Assembly: GCA_029582165.1 (NCBI GenBank)
Contig: CM055882.1
Span: forward strand, 21,486,867 to 21,550,866
Direction of reading: 5' to 3'
Source: Portulaca oleracea
Lineage: Eukaryota; Streptophyta; Magnoliopsida; Caryophyllales; Portulacaceae
DNA: 64,000 nucleotides
Of the stretch, positions 43,201-52,200 are shown in pieces. The translations under genes were made by a program, and so were the position numbers. The notes beneath the pieces were generated by a model. It was not told the DNA's origin, ran no database searches, and saw nothing but the letters and a program-made list of their open reading frames with translations. Numbering within the stretch: position 1 is the stretch's first letter; each line of letters starts with the position of its first letter.

Positions 43201-46006
43201 AAATGGATTCTAATAATCTTTACTATAAGTTATCAAATAATTATGATCCCAACTTTGAAAATGTAAGTCAATGGTCTCTAATTTCAACTAGTTGTATTCC
43301 AACAACACCAAATTCGACCCTTTTAAGTGCGTACCCTAAATATCAATTACTTTGACTTGTATTTGGTCTCAAACTCTAAAAATCTGCACAATATTTAGGC
43401 ACCGTTCTTTTATGCGTTGCGTTGCGTTTGCGTTTCGTTAAGTTGCGTTTGGGTTGCGGTAGGAAATAATAAAAAGGTGAATAGAGGTGAATAGTAGATT
43501 GTGATAAGTTGCGTTATCTTGCGTTTGCCATGCGTTAGGTTTTATTGATTTTACGTTGCGTTTTGGTGCGTTAACGCACAAAAGAACGGTGCCTTAGTGA
43601 ATTAACAAATGTTGTCTTAAGTTTTTGACTTTTTTTCTAGTTTCATGATTTTCTCCTTCGTTCTTAAAAAATCATAATAATTGTTCGAGTTTTCAAAAAT
43701 TACGAAAAAATTAAAAGTTACATTTCAAAATTTTGCAGGGGCATACATGAAAAATATTTGAAAATATGACACTGTAAAAAATCCTAAAGTGGAAATATTG
43801 AGTTTGATTTGGTATTGCAACATGTTGAAAGTCGGGATCAGTAGTATACATTTTCAAAATTGACATTATTATTTCCTATCACATATGGTAGGGATTATTA
43901 TTTTCAATTGTCTATAGTAAGGATTATTAAAATTAAAATATACAAATAAGTTAAAATAAGAAATATAAATTATTATAATATATATACTACCTTCATCTCA
44001 CAATAGTTGTCACCTTAACTATGTTTTTTTTGTTTGTTATATAGTATTTGTTAGTTTACAATTTTAATGCAACTTTTTTCAACTAATCACTTTTATATTA
44101 ATTTTTTTAGGCTCAAAAATAGGAAAAGTAAGAGAGAAATTTATACAAACAATTTATAACTAATATTTTTATAATTTTTCATGCAATATTATACTCAATG
44201 CATTCATTTCATGGGTTTTCTAATTTTTCTAAATGGACAATTATTATGGAACGAAGACAATTGAAATTAAGCATAATAAAGTTAATTAAAACTTGCTCAT
44301 TTGTGCTTCACAATAAATTTTCATGACATAAATCTCATTTAGCAAATACAATAGCAATTCAAACTTTTGGAATGTAAGTGAAAGTCCACCACTTCTACAT
44401 CACCTATCATTTATATTTTTTGAAAGTTCATTCCATTTATTCTACAACAATAGGAACTCATTCCTACTTTTTTAACTTTAAAATAATTTTTTTTTTAAAA
44501 AAAACATACCATACTACTACTTGTGAAAATATGATTGGTTGAAAAAAAAAATACATGCATTTTAGGAATGCAAAAAAAAGATCCTAAAACACATCCCTTA
44601 AAATTTAGTTCATTGATGCACTAAACTTAACTTAGGAAGACGCCTTGCGAGAAGGGTCTCTTAAGTTCCGTTGTACTTTTTACCCAGGTTCAAAAAAAAA
44701 AAAAAAAGTTCCATCATTCCATCTCCTCTTATAAATTTTCTATCACATGACACAATTACTTTATCAATCAACTTGTACTCTAATATACCAAATCGGGCAT
44801 GTCGAACATTTAGTGCCCATCCCAACTTGCCTATATTGATCAAACTTAAACCAGCAAACAAATCACCAACTCAAATTTATAAAACCACGTGCAAAATGAC
44901 GGAAAATTTGCATATACATTAGATTTATGATATTTATAAAGTAAATCCTAATTTTTCAAAATTAATATTTACCTTCCTTCATCTTTTGAATCAATTTAAT
45001 TTAGCAATTTTTTGGTGAATTTAGCAACTTTTCTAATGAAAACATGACTTATTGTGATTAAATTTTTTTTGCTAAAATTGTCATCAATTTTAAAAAATAA
45101 ATCATCACAAATCATATTTTTGTACAAAATATTCCTAAATTTACATGGAAGGTTACTAAATGAAGTTAATTCAAAAGGTCGTACGAGCTAAATATTAAAA
45201 AAAAAATATTAGAGTTGAAATTATAAATATCATAGACATGAAATATGGTACGTGCAAATCTTCCCAAAATGAAGTACTACAACATATTATTAATTATTAT
45301 AACTATTAGTATTATACAAAATGAAGTACTATAACATATTATTATTATTATTATTATTATTATAATTATTTAGGATAAAATATAAGCAATTAATTGGTGA
45401 GCCATTAAAGAAATAGAATATTTGAATTACCTCTTTTAAATACTTGGCATAATTGCCAAGTAAGAGTGGATTGCCTGGATAATCGTTGATCATCTTGAGA
45501 TAATACTCCTCCATATCCCTGCCATGTCCATGATTACTACTGTTGCTGTTACAATCATCATCATCATCATCATCATTTAAACCACCACCGGCAGTCCCAT
45601 CTCTGTGGTCTCCACCGCCGCCTTCTGTGAGGGTGTCCAGCTCTGTATCCTCCTCCTCCTCCTCCTCCTCCTCCTCCTCCTCCTCCTCCTCCTTCTCCTT
45701 CTCATCCACTGCCTCCCCGAGTCCAGAGCTCGAGAACAGCCTCTGGAACGGCGTCGTTCCTCTGGGGCTCTGCTTAGACAGGGGTGAGGGCAGGTTTGGG
45801 AGGGAGTTGTCCGCGTTGGGAGAATGAGGAGAGTGAAACGACGTCGTAAGGGCGGAGATGGAATTGGTGCGTGGGAGGTGTAGCTGAAGGGTATGATCAT
45901 TGGTGCTGTAATGATGGTGATGATGATCAGGGGAAGGAGATGAAGATGAGTAGTGATGAGGAATCCATGAGTTTAAGATGGGAGATGATGAGCTTCTCAG
46001 TAGCAT
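35369..46006 (-). CDS. TPR-like superfamily protein, 3 exons, 299 aa
   Basis: Exons on - are 46006-45431, 42328-42156 and 35519-35369. Junctions are GAG|GTAATT...TGAAG|GTACAA (phase 0) and AACAG|GTCAGT...GGTTGCAG|TTATGT (phase 2). The total is 900 nt including TAG. Exon 1 has a Ser/His-rich N-terminus, a Glu tract of about 14 residues and an Asp tract. The TPR region starts in exon 1 (EEYYLKMINDYPGNPLLLGN), continues in exon 2 (KAEEYCGRAILASPSDANML, RAEAYFQQAVQNAPDN) and ends in exon 3 (SYVLASYAKFLW), followed by an acidic tail. This matches a small plant family of TPR-like proteins of about 240-320 aa with no established function. TPRs bind partner proteins; no partner can be inferred. It appears intact, unlike its surroundings. 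The exon joins are inferred from sequence, not from RNA. Confidence 0.88.
35690..36390. repeat. Degenerate foldback of ~30-bp units (intron 2)
   Basis: The left half (35740-36005) repeats CCCCAAATTGT...ACATGTCC-type units. The right half (36040-36370) repeats the reverse complement, ACAATTTGGGAGACAT. The result is a long imperfect inverted repeat made of short repeats. Includes a C12-type homopolymer near 36233-36244. Confidence 0.55.
36430..36745. repeat. GGT/GTT-rich irregular minisatellite (intron 2)
   Basis: Imperfect TGGTGG, GATGG and CAATGG units run for about 300 bp with strong G/T bias on +. Open frames on both strands here are consequences of composition. Confidence 0.7.
36942..37906. 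mobile_element. Tourist-like MITE with internal ~162-bp tandem repeat (intron 2)
   Basis: Ends are GGTTGTGTTTGGTTG and CTGCCAAACACACTC. Flanks are CTA (36939-36941) and TTA (37907-37909), a 3-bp duplication with one change. Inside, a unit containing GCGATATATGTTACAAATGA recurs at about 37090, 37257, 37418 and 37570 with growing divergence. Confidence 0.65.
38188..38705. mobile_element. Truncated, inverted relative of the MITE at 36942
   Basis: Starts GAGTGTGTTTGGTAGAGGGA, the same terminus type. Internal sequence (38520-38660, for example CTCAAATATGAATTTCTAGC) is the reverse complement of the tandem unit in 36942-37906. The far terminus is missing. Confidence 0.6.
38840..39480. repeat. AT-rich low-complexity stretch (intron 2)
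   Basis: Many irregular copies of an AATATTCATTTTT-like motif at 30-50 bp spacing. No coding or transposon terminus recognised. Confidence 0.5.
39481..40138. other. Unassigned part of intron 2
   Basis: Moderately GC-rich sequence without recognised termini. Read on -, 39850-39740 has a short open stretch (EEMMASLDSSLSHDLEGG) that I could not identify; it may be a retroelement fragment. Confidence 0.3.
40139..40202. repeat. (GT)n(TA)n compound microsatellite
   Basis: About 10 GT units run into about 20 TA units, followed by CACATACA. The long open frames on both strands across 40077-40485 derive from it. Confidence 0.95.
40545..40915 (+). pseudogene. Unrecognised gene- or TE-derived fragment with a 148-bp tandem duplication (intron 2)
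   Basis: Two related blocks start GTGGAACATGG at 40556 and 40709. Both contain ACTCA-AT-GCTAAAT-type text (40585 and 40730). Open pieces read EKALFRTKWNMVLEATHIAK and, in another frame, LQIIANQIAVVEHFKRNEKK, ending in a Lys-rich tail and stop near 40913. I do not recognise the protein. It may be a decayed captured gene piece on the strand opposite the host gene. Confidence 0.3.
41354..41806. mobile_element. Stowaway MITE, probably two nested copies (intron 2)
   Basis: Ends are CTCCCTCCGTTCTATATTAA and TTAATATGGAACAGAGGGAG with TA on both sides (41352-41353, 41807-41808). A second left terminus, CTCTCCGTTCCATATTAATT (about 41516), implies one copy inserted into another. Confidence 0.8.
42331..42644. 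mobile_element. Degenerate Helitron 3' end (intron 1)
   Basis: GCACGGGCTAAATCCTAG-T (about 42598-42616) matches the Helitron terminal pattern, but the left arm of the hairpin is lost. A 5' end was not found. Long T runs near 42362-42372 and 42411-42424 are homopolymers. Confidence 0.4.
42645..42897. mobile_element. Stowaway MITE (intron 1)
   Basis: Ends are CCTCCATCTCTAAATAATTG and AAGGGACAGAGGGAG, flanked by TA (42643-42644, 42898-42899). Internal GTCAAA/TTTGAC pairs fit the family. Confidence 0.7.
42900..43397. other. Unassigned intron 1 sequence
   Basis: AT-rich, no recognised element. A 65-codon open frame (43158-43355) has no recognisable domain and is not called. Confidence 0.3.
43398..43593. 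mobile_element. Tourist-like MITE, 196 bp, near-perfect TIRs (intron 1)
   Basis: TIRs GGCACCGTTCTTTT and AAAAGAACGGTGCC are perfect over 14 bp and match 20 of 21. TTA target duplications lie at 43395-43397 and 43594-43596. The interior is made of repeated TTGCGTT words. The clean ends suggest recent insertion. Confidence 0.85.
43990..44256. mobile_element. Degenerate Stowaway MITE (intron 1)
   Basis: Left CCTTCATCTCACAATAGTTG and right GACAATTATTATGGAACGAA are imperfect inverted repeats of the Stowaway type; only the left TA is clear. Confidence 0.5.
44257..45430. other. Unassigned intron 1 sequence
   Basis: AT-rich with A and T homopolymers (near 44694-44707) and an (ATT)n run at 45340-45363. 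No genes or clear element ends seen. The open frames at 44661-44922 oppose each other and look like chance. Confidence 0.4.
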
Positions 46007-46042
46007 TGCTTGTCTCTTTTTCTAGACAGACAAAGATGGATC

Positions 46043-46105
<63 letters not shown>

Positions 46106-46240
46106 GTGACAGGGAAATATCTGGCTAAAGTGATGCAGAGAGGAACAGAGGAGGTGAGAGATATTGGTGTGGTGTGCTGAATGCTGATCAAGGTGAAGTG
46201 GGATGGAGGCACTATAAATACAATCATAAATGTGCTCGTC
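46007..46240 (-). promoter_or_regulatory. 5' leader and core promoter of the TPR gene
   Basis: A pure (GA)n/(CT)n tract at 46045-46101 lies 39-95 bp upstream of the ATG and reads as CT repeats in the mRNA sense, common in plant 5' leaders. A TATTTATA element (about 46212-46219, minus strand) about 205 bp upstream of the ATG is the best TATA candidate. Confidence 0.5.
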
Positions 46241-47344
46241 TTGACCCCACTGGTAATATTAGATTTTTCTTTTCTTTTCTTTTTTTTCCGGTTTAATACC
46301 CCCAAAAATCTCTCTTTTTGAGGGTTGGGGAAAATAGATTTTTTTTCACCTCCACGAGTTTTCAAGTTAAAACTCCAACACTTTAGATATATAATGGATA
46401 ATATTTTAGGTGGACGATAGAGACTTAGGTATCAGATAGTGGATAATTATTCAAATGAATATTGTGTTCGGTAAATTTAACGATTGAATTAGTTTATTAA
46501 TGTAAATTGACATTAAAGGATACAATAATTTCCGAAGATTCATCAAAATTTCAAATGGTATATTTTGATAAAAAGAAAATGTAAAATGTCGCTTCAAATG
46601 CTAAAGTTGACTTTATTAATGTTTTAGAAAACTATACTTGAAACGTTAAACGCACTCATTAATATTTATCAAATTAGAATATTGACTTGGTCATAACGCT
46701 AAACATTACCTTTAGGATGGGGCAGAGACCTTCTGCCCCGAGGAAAGGCTTATGCTGAATAGCGAGAACTGCTAACTTAAATGCTACTACCAAACCCAAC
46801 ATCAACCTTTAACCCATTTGGCAGTCGTGATTTCCTCCCAATAAGTTATAAAGTATTCTTGTGTTCATCTAGTATCATACTTCCTTTAGTATTAAAGAAT
46901 AAAGAAAAGAGAAACTTCTAGTTCTCTAAACAAGTTTGCTAGATAAACTGTCACTCCATCACTTACTATTTGTCAGTTTTTAACTTAAAATGATCTTCAA
47001 TACATCACTCTATTGCCCACTTTCAAACACAATATGCTGCAAAGATTACATAAACATAAGCATATATGAAAGTATTTGTTATAAAAAAATTAATGAACTT
47101 ATGTTTATATTCTAATCATTATATATATACACGAAATAATCAATAGTTATAGTTTGCAAGAGTCAATATTGCATGCCCTATAGCGACAAATATTAAAGGG
47201 ACGAAGAGAGTACTTTGATACATTGTCTCAAGCTATTGATGAACAAGCTGATTTGGGTTCACTAAAGTGCTTTCATTCTAGACAAAATGATTTCTAATTA
47301 TGCTTTGTTGAATCATGAGATCTTAGCGGGTATGAAATCTAAGG
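46241..47344. other. Intergenic, no gene seen
   Basis: AT-rich sequence. One local hairpin, GGGGCAGA...TCTGCCCC, lies at about 46719-46739. No element termini recognised. Confidence 0.4.
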
Positions 47345-47802
47345 GTTTATTTAGGAAGACGGTATGGAAGGGTTAGGGAGTGTTATTAACATTATATATG
47401 TTTGGGAGAAGGAGGGTAGGGGGGTTATGAGGGGTTAAAGAGGGTAATTACTCCTCCTTACCCTGCTTGAGAAGAGAGTGAGGGAGGGTTAGGGAGAGTA
47501 AGAAGGAGTGAGGTTTACCCCCTTTTACCCCTGTTAACCCTTATTTTTTTAACACCCCAATTTGGGATGTAAAGACGTGTTTAATTAAATTACAGCATGC
47601 ATACAATAAAAATGAACCATATTATTCTTAACCCTTATTGAATCATAACACACACACATCCATCTCTCTCTCCAACTCTCTCTCTCTCTCGCGCACACAC
47701 ACTCACACATCACTCTCTCTCTTTCTCATCTCTCTTTCTCTCTCTTACACACACATCACTCTCTCTCTCTCTCTCTCTCACTCACTTACTCCCATCTCTC
47801 TC

Positions 47803-47837
<35 letters not shown>

Positions 47838-47943
47838 GAGAGAGAAAAAGAGATGGAGAGAGAAAGTAGGCTGAGAGGGTGGAGAGAGAAAAAAAAGAGG
47901 GTCGAGAGCGAGTATATTGAGAGAAAAGTGTTGTTCAGAGAGT

Positions 47944-48007
<64 letters not shown>

Positions 48008-48420
48008 GGGGAGGGGGGGAGAGTAAAAAGAGAATAAGTATTAGAGCAAATGCATGAGTATTATATTGAATTACATATAATATGAAAGGGAAAATATATC
48101 AATTAACATTTTACTCTTATGAACTCTCCAAATTTTTCTCCCAAGCAGGGGTAAGTAGTTTACCCTTATGAACCCTCTCATACCCTCACCCTCCTTTACT
48201 CGTATGAACCCCTACTCTTCATTTTAACTCTCCTCTCAAGCACAGTATAAGGGTCTTCCATTTTCCTCACCCTAACTTGGAAAGAGAGTGAGTAAGGTGG
48301 AGTGATGAGGGGTGGAGTCTAGCCCTTCATACCCTTCTTAACCTGCATTTTTTTAACACCTTAATTTGATTGGGGTGTAAGCTAGAGTTTAGTAATATAA
48401 CAATATGCCTAATATGTAAA
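47345..48420. repeat. Direct duplication (~800 bp apart) of a GGGTTAGGG/CCCTAACC-rich block
   Basis: Text around 47530-47575 (ATTTTTTTAACACCCCAATT) recurs at 48345-48380 (ATTTTTTTAACACCTTAATT). Both are preceded by TTACCC/ACCCTT-rich DNA. Around 47400-47520 the sequence is GGGTTA-rich, and around 48160-48260 it is CCCTCA/TACCC-rich. An unclassified element with related ends is likely. Confidence 0.45.
47660..48003. repeat. (CT)n block followed by (GA)n block
   Basis: CT-rich runs occur at 47660-47833, partly interrupted by CACACA, and GA runs at 47837-48003. Together they form a large potential foldback centred near 47835. Confidence 0.9.
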
Positions 48421-48579
48421 TTACAAACTTACTATATGTAAATTACAAACTTACTCTTATGAACTCTCTTAATTTCAAAATGGACTTCACAAGCAAGCGT
48501 AAATGATGATGTCTATTTTTGCATCTTCTTGAAGTCCTTTCTCATAATATTTTTTGCTTGAAAGGCAAAAGCTAAGGGT

Positions 48580-49920
48580 GATTATAACTTTGGGAAGAAA
48601 AGTTGCAGTGGTTTGCACACATATTTTTTGTTTTTTTCCTATCACTCCATGTTCTTCTGTAAGTGTTAAACCTCGGTTTTACAACCTTTTACCTCGGTTT
48701 TTATTGTCTTATTAAACTTATGGTGTAAGTTTGATAGTATTTTTGCACATCTTTACTAATTGAGACTAATTTATTTAATTATCTTATTTGTAGGCAATTC
48801 GAGTGCAAATGATGATGTCAATAGAGGAAAAAGATTGGAAATAAGGAGCAAAAGAAGCAAAGGCAAGCTGACACGGGCAATTGTGCCAGTCAGCACAGCC
48901 GTGCCAGAATATTAAAGGCAAAATTGGAATTTCCAGTTTGACACCAGGTCGGCACGTGCTGCTGTGCCAGATTGCAGTCTTTTGTTTTAAGTAGTTTTAT
49001 TAATTAGAAAAGGACAGCCTTTTTTCCCTTCGACGTTCTTATCTCTTTTTTAATTTCTCTCTAGGCTCGAAGGGAGGTTTTCTCCCTAAGCCTCTAGTTC
49101 TAGGCTTAGATTTCTCTCAAAGAATTTAGGATTAGATTATGTATTCACGAAGGAGATTCAATTTTACTTTCGAATTCAAGACTAAGTTTTCTATCGCTTT
49201 CTCTTTATCACTATCATGTTCATATGCTTCTTAGATTACTTTTGCTTCTCTTTAATTACATTATTATTATGATGATTTGTTGCTAGGTTTGTGTTGTTTA
49301 GGTTGTGGTTTAATTGTTTTATGGCTAATTGATCTTGTTTTAGGCCTAATCTATCCAAATTCATACTTGTAGTTTGAGGTTTTCTCTTTGCCTACTACGT
49401 GTTCGATGAAACTCTCGAGAGAATGTTCATGTGTATTTCTTAGGCAATTGATTTATGCTGAGAGTTGAAGTCAATTTGCGAGTGCAGTAGAGAAAATGGT
49501 AAGGGTTTCGACATGAGAATGTTGAATTCTGACTAGGTTTAGGGTTGTCATTCCTATAATTTAATTAGACTAACTCTATGAGAATAGACAGTTAGAATAG
49601 TTAAGCTAGCCCCTGACCCTCGAGAGAGGGTTTGGGCGAAGTCTCTGACCCTAGAGAGTGGGCTTTGGCGTAATTTAATACCGCAATCCACCCCTCTTTT
49701 GCATGTATAGAATTAGTAGATTAGGTCATTAAAATTGGTTAGTTGTTGAATACTAATTTTGCTGCTTGAACATCTTTTATTGTTTGTGTAGTTTGTAGTT
49801 ATCATCACCATCACCACCATCCTTGGTTAATTCACCTAACTCAAAACACTTGAGTCAACTTTGACTTCCTAGAACACAACTCCTTGTGGATACGACAACT
49901 ATACTCCCAAAAGTATGACA
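48580..49920 (+). mobile_element. Isolated Athila-type LTR on + (family F), borders approximate
   Basis: The right end has CTCCTTGTGGATACGACAAC (49880-49900), the +-sense equivalent of the LTR-end text in element A (TTCCTGTGGGAACGACC read on -). The palindromic cluster at 48868-48970 includes GGCACGTGCTGCTGTGCC (48951-48968) and a GACACGGGCAATTGTGCC word. No gag or PBS follows, so this is a solo or truncated LTR. Confidence 0.55.
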
Positions 49921-49969
49921 ATATAGAGTTGATAAAAGAGGCAGTTCTTATCCCATGTCTTATACGGTT

Positions 49970-50290
49970 AGTTTTTCCTGGTATATAATGAAAGAGGCAA
50001 TCGAATGAAAAATGTTTGAGCCAACTGCTAGCTTCCCTTGTAGTGTCGACAACTTACCTTGTAATTTATATTCACACTTGAATTTACTCGTTCACCCTCG
50101 AATATAAAAGTAATAAACAATCTATACCTTATAGTTTCAACTGCTTGCTTTGTAGCTTGCGTTTACAAAAGAATTTACTTTTTTACCCTCGAATGTAATA
50201 ATAAGTAGCCTACCTTAGTTTCTACAGCTTGCCTTGTAGTTCATGTTCACACTTTATTTAAGAATAATGTTGGGAGATAGAAGGTAATTC
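49970..50290. mobile_element. Helitron-derived fragment with ~100-bp tandem repeats
   Basis: Three copies of a unit with GCTTGCCTTGTAG and TTACTC/TTTTTACCCTCGAAT-type text start at about 50050, 50150 and 50232. Its reverse complement resembles the sub-terminal part of the Helitron at 7280-7350 (GTAAATTCGATTGTAAATAC and AAGCTACAAA). Confidence 0.45.
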
Positions 50291-50448
50291 TTGTCTTTTC
50301 CACAATATCTACAATAACTAAGGAGCCTAGCATCAAACTTTATGAGTAAATATGGTTTGGATATTATTTAATAATATAAAGCATTAAGAGTCTTAACATA
50401 GGACAATTTTCAAAGCGTCATAATCTTTATGAGTATCAAGGTTGTATG

Positions 50449-51202
50449 TGTTGGGAATGTCCCGACAATGTTCGATATACTTAGAGTTTAAGCCAAAATA
50501 ATATAGTTATTATTGTCTTGCTAGAGATCTCCATATTCAATAATTAAATATGTTTAATTACAACTGTATTATTTGGTTCTACTGGGTCACACAAGTCAGT
50601 GCCAGGAGCAATGTATGTAACACAAAATAATGAAGTATTATATTGGAAAGTGTTCGAAGTTTATTTTTTGGAGAAGTTGACACAACACGAACCGTGGTAG
50701 GTGAACACTGACCATGTTGGGCCTCAGACGCAGTTTTATGAGAAGTTGGTTACTTTAGGGTTTTGTTAACCTCTTCTCCAAGCTACCCAACACTATAAAT
50801 AAGGAGTCTATTTGAAATATTCCTCAATCAACTGTTTGAGACTTCTAGAGAGATACCAGGATGATTTCCGGAGTTCCTCTCTTTCTCAATTTAACAGTTA
50901 TTTTAATATTTCCAGGAACAATCTACAAAATACTCTAAACACATACATCTTAGATTGAGATTAATCTCAATTGGGCCGATCTAGCAATTGAGTTCTCGGA
51001 GTGCTGCGTGGAACTACAGTAGATGATTTCTGCATTGGAATCTTAAACGTCACCCTCTTCTTGAGTCGGATTAGCGATCAGGTATAATACTAAGCCTCTG
51101 CAGTTGTACTCTTTCCTGAGTGATTAATTGTTTGGCAATTGTTATGAACATTCTACCAATTAATCTGTATCTGTTTAGAAAAACAGATAAACTAAAAACT
51201 CA
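50449..51202 (+). mobile_element. 5' LTR of Copia element E
   Basis: Starts TGTTGGGAATGTCCCGACA and ends AAAACTCA. A TATAAATA box lies at 50794-50801. Palindromic words CAACACGAACCGTGG (50683-50697) and GTGAACACTGACCATGTTGG lie 70-110 bp upstream of the TATA. Confidence 0.85.
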
Positions 51203-51206
51203 ATAG

Positions 51207-51219
51207 TGGTATCAGAGCC
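51207..51219 (+). other. tRNA-Met primer-binding site of element E
   Basis: TGGTATCAGAGCC follows the LTR after four bases and matches the standard initiator tRNA-Met complement used by plant Copia elements. Confidence 0.92.
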
Positions 51220-51559
51220 ACCAATTGCATGCTTATGTTTATGCGTTATTCATATATATAATTTATTCAATCGTTAATTATATTATGAATTTGCTAATTT
51301 AGATTTTATGCCCAAATTTTGAAAGTTTATGAATGTTTTGGTCTTTATTATTCATAATAGCAAATATGGAATTTTATTGTAAATTCTCATGCTTTATTGT
51401 TATTTATTTCTTTAATGCCTTCAATTATGCATTTATGCTTATTTAACTGTTAAAATTAGCACGAACTTGGCATGTTTTAGATTGTCTTAGAAACAATCAT
51501 TCTTAATGTTGTTAAATAGTAGGAAATATCTAGAATAATTTTAATTTTTAAAATAGAGT

Positions 51560-52200
51560 TTTGTAGAATTATTTTCTAATTTAGACTATTTATAGTAAAT
51601 ATGGTGAAAATTCGAAATAAAATATCAAATAAATTTGAAAATTTTCAAAAACATTACTGGAGGCATCTGGAAGTGTTTTAGACTTGCCCTAATTTTTGTA
51701 AAATGTTCTCAATTAAAATAGATTTTATAATTGAATTTTCTAGATCTGAAGAGAAATAAATTTGTTTACTTCTCTGATTTTTATAAATTTATAGAAATTA
51801 GTAAAATTTCTGGAACATTCACAGTAGGTCACTGGATGACCATACTTGTAGGGAACATTTTTGCGTGAATTTTTGAAATCATTAAATTATTTTCCTTGAA
51901 TTTTCAAATTTGTAGCAGAATATAATTGTTTATTCCTCTTAATTTTCTTAAATTTCTTGAATTTTGATAAAATTTTTGAAAATTCACAATAGCTCACTAG
52001 GTGACTTTACTATGTAAGAAAATTGTAAAATTTAATTTTCAAACTCATCGGACTGTTCTCGTTTAATTTTCCAGTAAAACAACGAATTAAATTAGTTTAA
52101 TTCCCTAAATTTTACATATTTGTGTAATTTTTTGATAAAATTTTGGAAAATTTCATAGTAGGCTATTAGATAACTCTATGATATGAGAAAATTGATGTTG
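51560..52200. repeat. ~165-bp tandem repeat in the Copia leader
   Basis: A unit ending in TTCACAGTAGGTCACTGGATGA-like text recurs near 51820, 51985 and 52155 (short form CTCACTAGGTGACTTT, then CTATTAGATAACTCT), with AAATTT(C/T)TGAAAATT spacers. The palindrome GCAACACGGACCGTGTTGC follows at 52269-52287. Confidence 0.65.

Noticed and set aside
45543..45827. Plus-strand ORFs opposite TPR exon 1
   Set aside because: Shadows of the acidic repeats of the real minus-strand exon; no family similarity.
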